Of a DNA stretch of 64,000 nt, positions 1 to 9,370 are shown one piece after another. Every line of letters starts with the position of its first letter. Within the stretch, counting starts at the first letter, position 1. The notes under the pieces were generated by a model. That model made no database searches, had not been told where the DNA came from, and worked only from the letters and a program-made list of their open reading frames with translations. The translations under genes and the position numbers were made by a program. This stretch comes from Sulfotelmatobacter sp963788225 (lineage in GTDB: Bacteria; Acidobacteriota; Terriglobia; Terriglobales; Acidobacteriaceae). The stretch covers positions 62,001-126,000 of the forward strand of contig CAWBGI010000008.1 in the NCBI GenBank assembly GCA_963788225.1, read 5' to 3'.

Positions 1-1506
1 CTCTCCAGCACATCTGGAATGTCGGTAGGCGGCTACCTGATGATTACCGAATTGAATGATCCGGTATATGTGACGATCAACAGCATTGCCAACGCCGGCG
101 ATCCCTGCACCTGGTGCGACTATCCTTTTAGCGGAGCGCGGGCGCGCGGCCAGATCGTAGAAATCGAAAATATCTCGGGCAATACGGTGACAATTTCTCC
201 TGGTCTATACACGAATTATGGAACGGCGAGCAGCACATCTCCGGCCCTGGCGACCCCTGTTCCGGGCGTGCAGAAATATTCCGGCGTCGAACTCTTGCAA
301 ACCTACGCCAACAACACCGGCTATGCTCAGACATTTGCCCTGTGGGCATGCATGTATTGCTGGGTCAAGGAAGTATTCAACAACTACAGCGACGGCGACC
401 ATATTGACGATTATTACGGCTACCGCGATGAATTCCGGGATAGCTATTTTTCCAATGCCATGCTGCATAGTCCGGGGGCCTCAGATTCGGATGTTTCCCT
501 GCTCGATCAAACCTCGGGCACACTGATTGAGAATAATATTCTGGAGCGCCTGCATGTAGGCGTGATCGTCAACTGGGGCAGCGCCGGCAACGTGGTCGGC
601 TACAACTATAGCTACGGCAACTTCGATGCCAATGGCGATTTGGTAATCATGGCTTCGTTTCTGGAGCATGGGGCGTCGCCGCAATTCAATCTTTACGAGG
701 GCAATGTCGGCAACAACATCACTCTCGATAGTTTCTGGGGGTCGGGATCAAACGAGACCATGTTCCGCAATCAGTTTCGCGGGACCGACACTCTGGCTTC
801 GCCTTTAACCGCCGGGCGCAATACTGTGAACTGGTCGAGCGCGCAACTGGCAAACGAACAGATGTTCGGCATCACCAACTCCTGGGTACACACCAACAGC
901 AACGCGATCGGGAATGTTCTCGGCTCTGCTGACGCAGTCACGGCAGCTACACAAGGCCTTTACACTGGCGGTTCCGCACCGTATAACTCCACCGTGATTC
1001 CGTCGGCTACGCGAAATTACAACAACTGGTTCTACGCGGTCAGCGTGGGATATGACACCGGCAGCGATACCAGCGGCGCCAGCATCAAGACTTACGCAGG
1101 CGGGCCATCGAACGTCGTCGGGTACTGGGTGGGAAAGGCGTCCGGAACCATCTTCCAGCACGGAAACTTCGACATTGCCAGCAACTCGACCATCTGGGCC
1201 AGTGGGGTCACGCATACTCTGCCGGCATCGCTTTTTCATTCTTCGCAACCGGCATTTTGGACCGTTCCAGCGTCCTGGTCCGATCAAGCGCCGTGGCCTG
1301 CGATTGGACCCGATGTGACGGGAGGGAACGTGGATAATTCGACTCTCGCGGGCCATGTGTATCAGATTCCGGCGGAGGCTTGTTACAACAACACGGCGCG
1401 GGATGCGACCGGGATCAAACTGTTCAACCCGGCAAATTGCTACGGCATTGATCCTCCTCCTCCGCCTCCGGCCCCTCCGACAGGGCTTAACGCCGTCGTT
1501 CAATAA
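1..1506 (+). CDS. Beta-helix (pectate-lyase-like) surface protein, 5' truncated
   Basis: The reading frame is open from base 1 with no stop before the first internal ATG at 19, so the start most likely lies upstream of the window. The product is rich in Asn, Gly, Ser and aromatic residues and carries short repeating strands such as GTLIENNIL and GNVVGYNYSYGNF, which fit a right-handed parallel beta-helix of the kind seen in polysaccharide lyases and exported carbohydrate-binding proteins. It ends in a proline tract followed by PTGLNAVVQ, which resembles the beginning of a fibronectin-like module cut short. No catalytic residues can be assigned. It is followed by a 276-base gap containing one weak hairpin (1559-1580, six-base stem, no T tract) and then by exopolysaccharide-type genes, so a role in surface polysaccharide handling is plausible but inferred. 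Confidence 0.6.
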   Translation, partial: LSSTSGMSVGGYLMITELNDPVYVTINSIANAGDPCTWCDYPFSGARARGQIVEIENISGNTVTISPGLYTNYGTASSTSPALATPVPGVQKYSGVELLQTYANNTGYAQTFALWACMYCWVKEVFNNYSDGDHIDDYYGYRDEFRDSYFSNAMLHSPGASDSDVSLLDQTSGTLIENNILERLHVGVIVNWGSAGNVVGYNYSYGNFDANGDLVIMASFLEHGASPQFNLYEGNVGNNITLDSFWGSGSNETMFRNQFRGTDTLASPLTAGRNTVNWSSAQLANEQMFGITNSWVHTNSNAIGNVLGSADAVTAATQGLYTGGSAPYNSTVIPSATRNYNNWFYAVSVGYDTGSDTSGASIKTYAGGPSNVVGYWVGKASGTIFQHGNFDIASNSTIWASGVTHTLPASLFHSSQPAFWTVPASWSDQAPWPAIGPDVTGGNVDNSTLAGHVYQIPAEACYNNTARDATGIKLFNPANCYGIDPPPPPPAPPTGLNAVVQ

Positions 1507-1800
1507 TGTCATGTGAATAGTTCCTCATGGTGGCACGCTCTAGCATCCCCTTTGCGCTGGGCTACGGCTCAGGTTAGCCCGCTGACGTTCAATGCGAACA
1601 CTTGTACGGCTCAGGAAGCAGGGGCAGGTTTCACAGGCCCCGACTGGTCTCACCGCCAAGTGAAATGACCCAGATTCGCAAACCGCAAAATCCCCGGAAC
1701 GCACAAAGCAACCGTTGACGGCAGGCTGGAGTGAGAACGGGCTTGATGGCCACGCGAAAGAGTTGACCCACGGACTGCGCAGTTGACCGTTCTACGTGCA

Positions 1801-2946
1801 ATGGGAAATGATCTGTGCACAAGGATGTACGCAAAGTCCCTCGGCACGGTGTGCATTTTAATCCTGTGCGCGATCTTGACCGCCGGATTGTGGCCGTTTC
1901 GTGCTCCAAAGAACGATGTGGAGTGGCTCAGCGGGGAGAGCGGACTTCGATTTGGGCGGCACGGCATTGTGGCGAGTGCCAATGCCTTTCGCGCAGCTTC
2001 CGGGAACGGTGCGTGCAGTTTGGAGATTTGGCTGGAACCGGCACGGACGAACCGCTCGGGTACGATCCTTGCCTTTGACAGCTCCGCAGACCCCAAGTTC
2101 GCATTTGCGCTGCGGCAGTTTGGCGATGCCTTGGCCATCCAACGCGCCAGGGTGGACACACAGGGAACAATGACTCGGCCATGGCTGAAGGCGGACCGGG
2201 TGTTTGTGGAGGGGAAGCGCGTAGCCCTGACAATTACAAGCAGTCAAGAACAAACGGCGATCTATGTCAACGGTAAGCGAGTCAAGGTCTCGTCGCGATT
2301 TGGGCTTGTGAACGGCGACTTGACCGGTCAGCTTGTACTGGGGAACTCAACGATCAGAGACAACTGGTCAGGCCAGATTTTCGGGTTGGCAGTTTACGAT
2401 TTTGAACTGATGCCTTCACAAGTTGCTGCGCATTTTGAGCGCTGGACACACCAGCAGCAGATGTTCGGGGTTAAGGGAGAGAAAGGCCCGTCTGCGTTGT
2501 ATCTGTTCGATGAAGGTAAGGGCAATGCTGTTCATGACCATGCGGGCTCCGCGAATGACTTAGTGATCCCGGCCCGGTACTTCGTGTTGCATCCAGCATT
2601 TCTACATTCGGTCTGGGACCAATTTCGCAGCAGGTGGGACGGCTGGATGAGTTGGAGCTATTGGTCCGACGTTGCCGTAAATGTCGTTGGGTTTGTCCCG
2701 ATGGGGTTCTTTTTCCTGGCGTACTTCTCGCGGGTGCGGCCGGTTCGCTGGCCTAGCGTCTTGGTGGCCCTTGTGGGTCTCTCCACAAGTCTGCTGATCG
2801 AGATCTCGCAGCATTTTCTCCCGACGAGAGATTCCAGCATGACCGATGTGATCACCAATACCCTTGGAACGTTAGCCGGGATGGCATTTTATAGGCCGTT
2901 TCTGATAGCGAAGCTATCGAATCGACTTATTTCATGGTTAAGGTAA
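1801..2946 (+). CDS. LamG-like/VanZ family membrane protein
   Basis: An N-terminal hydrophobic segment (TVCILILCAILTAGLWPF) is followed by a domain of about 200 residues with concanavalin/LamG features (SLEIWLEP, IYVNGKRV, GQLVLGNS, GQIFGLAVYD). The last 120 residues carry several membrane segments with the VanZ pattern, including VNVVGFVPMGFF and LLIEISQHFLPTRDSSMTDVITNTLG. LamG-VanZ fusions are found in exopolysaccharide clusters, often with exosortases, and an exosortase is encoded at 34135. The biochemical role of this VanZ type is not established. The start is uncertain: an in-frame TTG at 1783, ATG at 1801 and ATG at 1825 are all possible and none has a strong ribosome binding site. ATG 1801 was chosen. 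Confidence 0.75.
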   Translation: MGNDLCTRMYAKSLGTVCILILCAILTAGLWPFRAPKNDVEWLSGESGLRFGRHGIVASANAFRAASGNGACSLEIWLEPARTNRSGTILAFDSSADPKFAFALRQFGDALAIQRARVDTQGTMTRPWLKADRVFVEGKRVALTITSSQEQTAIYVNGKRVKVSSRFGLVNGDLTGQLVLGNSTIRDNWSGQIFGLAVYDFELMPSQVAAHFERWTHQQQMFGVKGEKGPSALYLFDEGKGNAVHDHAGSANDLVIPARYFVLHPAFLHSVWDQFRSRWDGWMSWSYWSDVAVNVVGFVPMGFFFLAYFSRVRPVRWPSVLVALVGLSTSLLIEISQHFLPTRDSSMTDVITNTLGTLAGMAFYRPFLIAKLSNRLISWLR

Positions 2947-3096
2947 AGCTAATGCTGGCGTGCAGAGAAGCGCGGCCGCGCGAGTGGCCTCGGTTGCACC
3001 GGAACTAGTTCTGCAAGCCGCTGGCACCCTGCGGTACCAGACACATTGGTTGAGTAACTATGTCAACAAATTCCCAGAAATGAGCACATATACAAC

Positions 3097-5349
3097 TTGC
3101 TAAACAACGTTTACTTCCGCTTGAAGCCTTTTCTGCCTTGGCGTGTCCGCATCGCCTTGCGCCGGCTGCGCGCTGGCTACAAACGTGCCAACTCTGCAAA
3201 GGTGTGGCCGATCGATGAGCAGGCGGGTGCGGCTCCCCCCAACTGGCCAGGGTGGCCAGACGGCAAACGGTTCGCACTAGTCCTTACTCATGATGTCGAA
3301 GGTGCGAAGGGTTTGTCGCGCGTCCAGCAGCTAATGAACATGGAGTTAACCCATGGATTTCATTCGTCCTTCTACTTTGTGCCGGAGGGAGAATATAACG
3401 TTTCTGACGACTTGCGAAGGATGCTGGAGGAAGCTGAGTTCGAGGTGGGTGTGCATGGATTGGACCACGACGGAAGACTCTACAGTTCCAAGAGCACATT
3501 CAAGGCAAAGGCTGCGCGGATCAGGGAATATCTGCAGCGCTGGAACGCGTCTGGATTTCGCTCTCCTCTGATGCAGCACGAGCTCGGGTGGCTGCACGCG
3601 TTGGGTGTGGAGTACGACGCATCAACGTTTGATACAGATCCGTTTGAACCCCAGCCTGACGCCGCCGGCACTATCTTTCCATTCTGGGTACCGGGTCCGG
3701 ACGGCAATGGATATGTAGAGCTTCCATACACACTGATTCAAGACTTCAATCTCTTTAAGGTTCTTTGCGCCCGGGATACCAGTATCTGGAAGCGAAAAGT
3801 GGATTGGATCGTCGAGCACGGCGGCATGGTGTTGGTAAATACGCACCCCGATTACATGTGTTTTGCCGCCAGAGAAAATCGGGATGAGTATCCGGTGTCG
3901 TTCTACGAAGAGCTCCTCTCCTATGTAAGGGAAAAATATGAGGGTTCCTACTGGAACGCGTTGCCGCGAGAAGTGGCTCGGTATTATTGCAAGCGCATTC
4001 CGCTTCCTTTACGGAATACACGCAAGAAAATATGCATGGTGGCCTACACCCCGTACGAGTCTGACAATCGTGTCCGGCGCTATGCGGAAACACTAGCGAA
4101 ACGGGGTGACCATGTCGATGTCATTGCCATCAGCTGGAAGCACTTCAAGACGACGGAGAAAAAAATCAAGGGGGTTGCGGTTTATCCAGTGCAACACCGT
4201 GAGTTGAACGAGCGTACCAAATGGACGTATGCATGGCGATTGCTGCGCTTTCTATGGAGCTCATCCAGGCAGCTAACACGACTACATAAGCAGTATCGCT
4301 ATGATGTGATTCATATTCATAATATGCCGGACTTTCTGGTGTTTGCGGCGTGGTATCCGAAGTTTACTGGGGCGAAGCTGATTCTCGACATTCATGATAT
4401 CGTTCCGGAGTTTTTTGTCAGTAAATTTCACACAAAACCTAACTCAATATACGTCGCATTGATGAAAGCGATCGAAAGGGCAGCGGCAGGATTTGTTGAC
4501 CATGTGCTTGTCTCGAACCACCTTTGGCATCGCACTATAGTTGCGCGGTCGGTTGCAAACGAGAAGTGCTCTGTTGTCCTTAATCATGTAGACCCTGAAG
4601 TGTTTGGCCGCGGAGCAAAAACCAGGACTGACGACAAAGTTATCGTTTTGTTTCCGGGCAGTGTTCAGTGGCACCAGGGGTTGGACATTGCAATCGAAGC
4701 CTTTGTTCACTTTAAAAGTCGGATTCCGAATGCCGAGTTCCACATCTATACGGGAGCAGGCGGCGCTATGAAGGCTGACCTGATTCGGTTGATACAGCGA
4801 CTTGGTCTGGAGGGAAGCGTCAGACTCTTCGGGGGTGTGCCGTTCGATAAAATGCCGGAGGTGATCGTCAATGCTGACCTGGGAGTTGTTCCCAAACGAG
4901 CTGATTCATTCGGGAACGAAGCTTACAGCACCAAGATCATGGAGTTCCTGTCCCAAGGCGTGCCAGTCGTCGTCTCTCGAACCAAGGTCGACACTTTTTA
5001 TTTTCAGGAAGGGGTCGTCCATTTCTTTCCCTCCGGCGACCCCAAAGCTATGGCCCAGGCCATGCTTGAGGTTATCGACAACCCAGACTTGCGAAAGTCC
5101 CTGATTCGGCGTGGCTATGAATATGTCGAGCAGAATAATTGGGGTCAGAAAAGAAATGAGTACTTTCAGTTGATCGATTCACTCTCGACAGAGCGCTTTG
5201 ATCGTATCCCAGGAACCCTAATACCTGTCTCGACGTTTCACACCAACAGAGGCCGACAGCTGAGTGATGACCCCATTGCCGATCAGGTCGGTGGCCTGGC
5301 CATTGAACTTGACGGCTCCCAAGCGGTATCGACTCTGAAGAAGGACTGA
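3097..5349 (+). CDS. Polysaccharide deacetylase-glycosyltransferase family 4 fusion
   Basis: Two enzymes are joined in one 750-residue chain. Residues about 60-300 are a NodB-type polysaccharide deacetylase: FALVLTHDVEG corresponds to the metal-binding Asp motif, VHGLDHDG to the H-x3-H region, and the segment ends with LVNTHPDYM. Residues about 305-690 are a GT-B glycosyltransferase beginning KKICMVAYTPYESDNRVRRYAETLAKRGDHV, with a second Rossmann half (VIVLFPGSVQWHQGLDIAIEAF) and a donor-site segment NEAYSTKIMEFLSQGVPVV. It would add a sugar to a lipid-linked glycan and deacetylate it, or act on two steps of one pathway. The start is a TTG at 3097; the ATG at 3080 runs into a stop after seven codons. 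The chain is cytosolic by sequence, which is unusual for a deacetylase acting on exported polymer. Confidence 0.88.
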   Translation: MLNNVYFRLKPFLPWRVRIALRRLRAGYKRANSAKVWPIDEQAGAAPPNWPGWPDGKRFALVLTHDVEGAKGLSRVQQLMNMELTHGFHSSFYFVPEGEYNVSDDLRRMLEEAEFEVGVHGLDHDGRLYSSKSTFKAKAARIREYLQRWNASGFRSPLMQHELGWLHALGVEYDASTFDTDPFEPQPDAAGTIFPFWVPGPDGNGYVELPYTLIQDFNLFKVLCARDTSIWKRKVDWIVEHGGMVLVNTHPDYMCFAARENRDEYPVSFYEELLSYVREKYEGSYWNALPREVARYYCKRIPLPLRNTRKKICMVAYTPYESDNRVRRYAETLAKRGDHVDVIAISWKHFKTTEKKIKGVAVYPVQHRELNERTKWTYAWRLLRFLWSSSRQLTRLHKQYRYDVIHIHNMPDFLVFAAWYPKFTGAKLILDIHDIVPEFFVSKFHTKPNSIYVALMKAIERAAAGFVDHVLVSNHLWHRTIVARSVANEKCSVVLNHVDPEVFGRGAKTRTDDKVIVLFPGSVQWHQGLDIAIEAFVHFKSRIPNAEFHIYTGAGGAMKADLIRLIQRLGLEGSVRLFGGVPFDKMPEVIVNADLGVVPKRADSFGNEAYSTKIMEFLSQGVPVVVSRTKVDTFYFQEGVVHFFPSGDPKAMAQAMLEVIDNPDLRKSLIRRGYEYVEQNNWGQKRNEYFQLIDSLSTERFDRIPGTLIPVSTFHTNRGRQLSDDPIADQVGGLAIELDGSQAVSTLKKD

Positions 5350-5398
5350 AATGGCGCGCGTGTTTTTCTGCTCGCTCGACTAAACGAGTTACCTTCCA

Positions 5399-8300
5399 AT
5401 GAAATTATCTGATCCTAGCCGGGCCGTTGTCGACCCAGTATCCACCACTGAAATCGTGCCTATCATGAAGCCGGCTTTCACTTTCGTGCACGATCCGTCA
5501 GTAGAGGCCTGCGCGGAGTGCACGATCAGCCTCCGTTCTCTGCCGTATCTTGCCGACCACGCGTTTCAGGACATGGCCGTGCTGCCCGGGTCGTTCTACA
5601 TTGAAATGGCGCTGGCTGTTCATGAGCAGCGGTTTGAGCGCGCCGCGGAAGTCGTGCGCAACGTGACCTTCGAGAATCCAATCGTCCTTTCGCTGGACGA
5701 TACGATCATAAGGATTGAGGTCCGGAACATTGGTCGCGACACGGCTGAATATACTTTCTACGAAGCCGGTGTCGATCATGGCATTCCTTCCCGCCGCCAA
5801 TCTGCTGCCCGGCTTGAGGTCGATCGCAGCCCATCGGACCTGCAAGAGACAGTTGACGAATCATTTTCCATCGAAGAGTTTCAGGCGCAGGCGGTTGACG
5901 TAATCGACTCGGAGCGTTTTTACAAAGAGCTTCGTGCCAACGGCAACCAGTACGGGCCCCGGTTTCAAGGTGTCTCCTCGATTTGGCGGGCCGGCAACGA
6001 GGCTCTCAGTAAACTTTCCTGGCGGCGTAGGGAAAGCGAGTTCCATTGCCTGCACCCCACGCTGCTGGATGCGATGACTCAGATGCTGGCGCCCTTCATG
6101 ATGGCCGGGGGCAGGACTTTCATATTGCGGTCGATTGAGCGCATGGAAATAGCGAGCCTCGAGTTTCCCGACACCCTGTGGTGCCACGCCACGCTGCTGC
6201 CGGAGACTGAAGGTGAGAACAAGGGCGTGGCCGGCAATGTTCGGGTCTTCGGCCCGTCGGGCAAGCTACACTTGCGGCTATCCGGAGTCGCCTTCAATCT
6301 TCTGGACCGCGCGGATGCCCTCGACGAAAACACGGCGCCGAGCCTGGTGGTCGCCTCCAACTTTACGGCAGAGCCGCTCGAGGATTCGCTGAAGTTCTGG
6401 TCGGCGCATTTCGGCGTTCGGGCCAAAATTGAATTTGCGCCCTACGATCAGATTTTTCAGCAGTTGCTGCAGACGGAGAGCCCGTTTCGCAGCAACCGTG
6501 ACGGGGTCAACATTCTCCTGCTGCAATTGGAAAAGTGGGCCGCTGCCGGACGAGATTGCGTCCCGACCTTCGACAAACAAAGATCCGAGCAGTGCTTCGG
6601 AAACCGCAAGAGATGCATTCTGCCGAATGGCCTGGAAATCGTTCATTTGAACCAGTACGAGACGGACTACGTCTACAAGGAGATTTTTGAGGACGAATGT
6701 TATTTAAAGCACGGCGTGCGCCTGCCCGACGGCGCTACCGTGGTCGACATTGGGGCCAACATCGGTCTTTTTTCGCTTTTCGTAATGAGCCGCTGCAGGA
6801 ACCCGAGGATTTACGCCTTCGAACCCGCCCCGGTTGCGCATGACCTGCTGAAGGCGAACTGCGACGCGTACGGCTCCAACGCCCAGGTGTTTAATTTTGG
6901 TGTCTCGGATAAGCCGGGTACCGCGAACTTTACCTTCTATGAGAACTCCTCTGTTTTCTCCAGCTTTCATTCCAGTGAAGAGGAGGATCGCAAGGCGATC
7001 CAGGCGGTGGTTCGCAACATGCTCAGCGCCGGACCGATTACCGACGAATTTCTCGAGGAAAATGTCGATGCCCTGACCGTTGACAGGCTTCGCCGGACTA
7101 TCCACGAGTGCCGCCTGACATCGGTGTCAGACATCATCCGGGAAAATCAGATCGACAGGATCGATCTTCTCAAGATTGATGCCGAAAAAAGCGAGCTGGA
7201 CATAATCAGGGGCATCGCGGATGGCGACTGGCCTAAGATCGATCAGATCGTTATCGAAATTCATGATCCCACGCGCGAGGCGGTTCGTTGGATCAACGAT
7301 CTGCTGATCGGGAAGGGATACCGATGTGCGATCGAACAGGAAAAACTGCTCGAGCATTCCGGACTATTCAACCTGTTCGCAATCCGTGATGAGCCGGGCA
7401 ACAGGACGAACTCTGACTCAGAGCGCTTGCAAACCGGCGCTGCTGAGCTAGAACTGCCGCGGCTGTCCGGCAGCCTGCAGCGCAATGTGCAGGATTTCTG
7501 CACCGCGCTGCAGTCGTTCACGAGCCAGACGCCCACGCCGCTTGTCCTCTGTTTCTGTCCAGCGAGCCCGGCCGTTGAAGCGAATGCGGAACTGAAAATA
7601 GCGCTGGGTGAAGCCGAGCGGGAATTGCTCTCACGAACTGGCACGATGGCCGGCGTTTCAACGATCGGCTCGGAGTCTTTGTCGCGGCTCTATCCGGTCG
7701 CCGAGTATTACGACGTTCATGGCCATCAGTTAGGAGACATTCCCTACACAGAAGAATGCTACGCCGCCATCGGCACCGCCCTGTTCCGAACCATCTTCAA
7801 CCTGAAGCGAAAGCCATACAAAGTAATTGTGCTGGACTGCGATAACACGCTTTGGAAAGGCGTGTGTGGCGAGGATGGGGCGCAGGGAATCGCGGTCACA
7901 GAGCCTTACCGCGTCCTGCAGCAGTTTATGGTTGATCAAATGAACTCCGGTATGCTGCTGTGCCTCTGCAGTAAGAACAGCGAAAAGGATGTGCTGGACG
8001 TATTCGATCAGCGCTCTGACATGCCGCTAAGACGCGAGCACCTGGCTTCATGGCGGATCGACTGGAGCAGCAAGTCTGAGAACATTAAATCTCTCGCGAG
8101 CGAACTGAATCTTGCGCTGGATAGTTTTATCTTCATCGATGACAACCCTGTGGAATGCGCTGATGTTGAGATCAACTGCTCGGGTGTGTTGACTCTGCAG
8201 GTGCCGCGGGAGCCTGCGTCGTTTGCCTCGTTTTTCCAGCACGTTTGGGCTTTTGATCACCTGGGAACGACCGAAGAGGATCGAAACCGCACCCAGATGT

Positions 8301-9370
8301 ATCAGGAAAACGCTCGACGAGAGAGCTTCCGTGCGCAGACCCCCTCGCTGAATGACTTTATCGCGGGCCTTCAGGTTCGCGTCGATATGGCTGAAGCAAC
8401 CGAGGAGCAGATCAGCCGTGTCTCGCAATTGACCTTTCGGACCAATCAATTCAACTTCACCACCATCCGGCGTTCGGAGAGCGAAATCAGAGACTTTTTG
8501 AGGCGGGGAAACGCCGGATGCCTGGTGGTTCGGGTGGCCGATCGATTCGGGGACTATGGGCTCGCCGGAGTCGTCCTGTATGAGATGGAAGGCGACCGGT
8601 TCAAGCTCGACACTGTTCTGCTGAGTTGCCGGGTGTTGGGAAAAGGCGTGGAGCACACTGTTCTCTCCAGAATTGGCCAGCGGGCGCTCAGTTCAGGAAA
8701 GAAGTTTGTGGAACTCATCTGCCTGCCGACGGATAGAAACTTGCCTGCCAGAGAGTTCGTCAACAGCTTGGGCGATCAGTATCAAAGTAAAGAAGGCGGG
8801 TCGTGGCTCTTTCCCGCCGAATACCTGGCGAGCCTTCAATACAATCCGGACGAAAAGACTCGACAAGAGAGCGGCAAGCAGGCCACGGCCCATGCGGACA
8901 AACCGCCGCTTCGACCAACATCTGGATTTTGCATACCTGCGCGATCGGAGCACTTCCAGCGGATTGGGGAAGAGTTGTACGACATCAGCCGGGTTGCGAA
9001 AGCGATCAGTGAATTCCGGCTCCGCGAACGAGGTGTCGATGACGTGGTGGAGACGGAGCCTTCTGGCTCGCTGGAAACCGTGATTCTCAGTATATGGAGG
9101 AAGGTTCTGGGCCGGCCGGGAATCGGACTGAACGTTAATTTCTTTGAGGCGGGGGGAACTTCCCTGAAGGCAGTCCAGGTAATCGCCATGATCCGGAAGG
9201 AAGTGAAGCAAAATCTCTCCGTCATTAGTCTTTTCGAGTGTCCGACTGTAAAACTTCTCGCCGCCAGGTTAGGCGTAACCTCCGAAAGTCTATCCGACGA
9301 GCCCGTTGCAGCTGGAGCTGCGCTGCGCGGGCAGCAAAGACGACTTAGGGCCATGAGGCGGACGCAATGA
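5399..9370 (+). CDS. PKS-type DH-FkbH-ACP megaprotein with embedded FkbM methyltransferase
   Basis: Domains in order over 1323 residues. (1) A PKS dehydratase at about 20-300, with catalytic His54 in DHAFQDMAVLPG and Asp224 in HPTLLDAMTQ. (2) The N-terminal part of an FkbH-like protein starting at about 322 (FTAEPLEDSLKFW). (3) An FkbM-family SAM methyltransferase at about 400-690, with motif I VDIGANIG at 449-456. (4) The HAD part of FkbH, with DCDNTLW at 813-819 and IDDNP near 914. (5) A C-terminal carrier domain with phosphopantetheine Ser1255 in GGTSLKA. FkbH proteins capture a three-carbon glyceryl or lactyl unit from primary metabolism on an ACP; here the unit could be O-methylated on the same protein. 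The next gene overlaps by 4 bases (ATGA). The methyltransferase interrupts the FkbH homology rather than flanking it. Whether the DH serves this protein or the DH-lacking PKS at 13545 is open. Confidence 0.88.
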   Translation: MKLSDPSRAVVDPVSTTEIVPIMKPAFTFVHDPSVEACAECTISLRSLPYLADHAFQDMAVLPGSFYIEMALAVHEQRFERAAEVVRNVTFENPIVLSLDDTIIRIEVRNIGRDTAEYTFYEAGVDHGIPSRRQSAARLEVDRSPSDLQETVDESFSIEEFQAQAVDVIDSERFYKELRANGNQYGPRFQGVSSIWRAGNEALSKLSWRRRESEFHCLHPTLLDAMTQMLAPFMMAGGRTFILRSIERMEIASLEFPDTLWCHATLLPETEGENKGVAGNVRVFGPSGKLHLRLSGVAFNLLDRADALDENTAPSLVVASNFTAEPLEDSLKFWSAHFGVRAKIEFAPYDQIFQQLLQTESPFRSNRDGVNILLLQLEKWAAAGRDCVPTFDKQRSEQCFGNRKRCILPNGLEIVHLNQYETDYVYKEIFEDECYLKHGVRLPDGATVVDIGANIGLFSLFVMSRCRNPRIYAFEPAPVAHDLLKANCDAYGSNAQVFNFGVSDKPGTANFTFYENSSVFSSFHSSEEEDRKAIQAVVRNMLSAGPITDEFLEENVDALTVDRLRRTIHECRLTSVSDIIRENQIDRIDLLKIDAEKSELDIIRGIADGDWPKIDQIVIEIHDPTREAVRWINDLLIGKGYRCAIEQEKLLEHSGLFNLFAIRDEPGNRTNSDSERLQTGAAELELPRLSGSLQRNVQDFCTALQSFTSQTPTPLVLCFCPASPAVEANAELKIALGEAERELLSRTGTMAGVSTIGSESLSRLYPVAEYYDVHGHQLGDIPYTEECYAAIGTALFRTIFNLKRKPYKVIVLDCDNTLWKGVCGEDGAQGIAVTEPYRVLQQFMVDQMNSGMLLCLCSKNSEKDVLDVFDQRSDMPLRREHLASWRIDWSSKSENIKSLASELNLALDSFIFIDDNPVECADVEINCSGVLTLQVPREPASFASFFQHVWAFDHLGTTEEDRNRTQMYQENARRESFRAQTPSLNDFIAGLQVRVDMAEATEEQISRVSQLTFRTNQFNFTTIRRSESEIRDFLRRGNAGCLVVRVADRFGDYGLAGVVLYEMEGDRFKLDTVLLSCRVLGKGVEHTVLSRIGQRALSSGKKFVELICLPTDRNLPAREFVNSLGDQYQSKEGGSWLFPAEYLASLQYNPDEKTRQESGKQATAHADKPPLRPTSGFCIPARSEHFQRIGEELYDISRVAKAISEFRLRERGVDDVVETEPSGSLETVILSIWRKVLGRPGIGLNVNFFEAGGTSLKAVQVIAMIRKEVKQNLSVISLFECPTVKLLAARLGVTSESLSDEPVAAGAALRGQQRRLRAMRRTQ

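Noticed and set aside
1559..1580. Terminator after the beta-helix gene
   Set aside because: Stem of only six pairs with a ten-base loop and no T tract.
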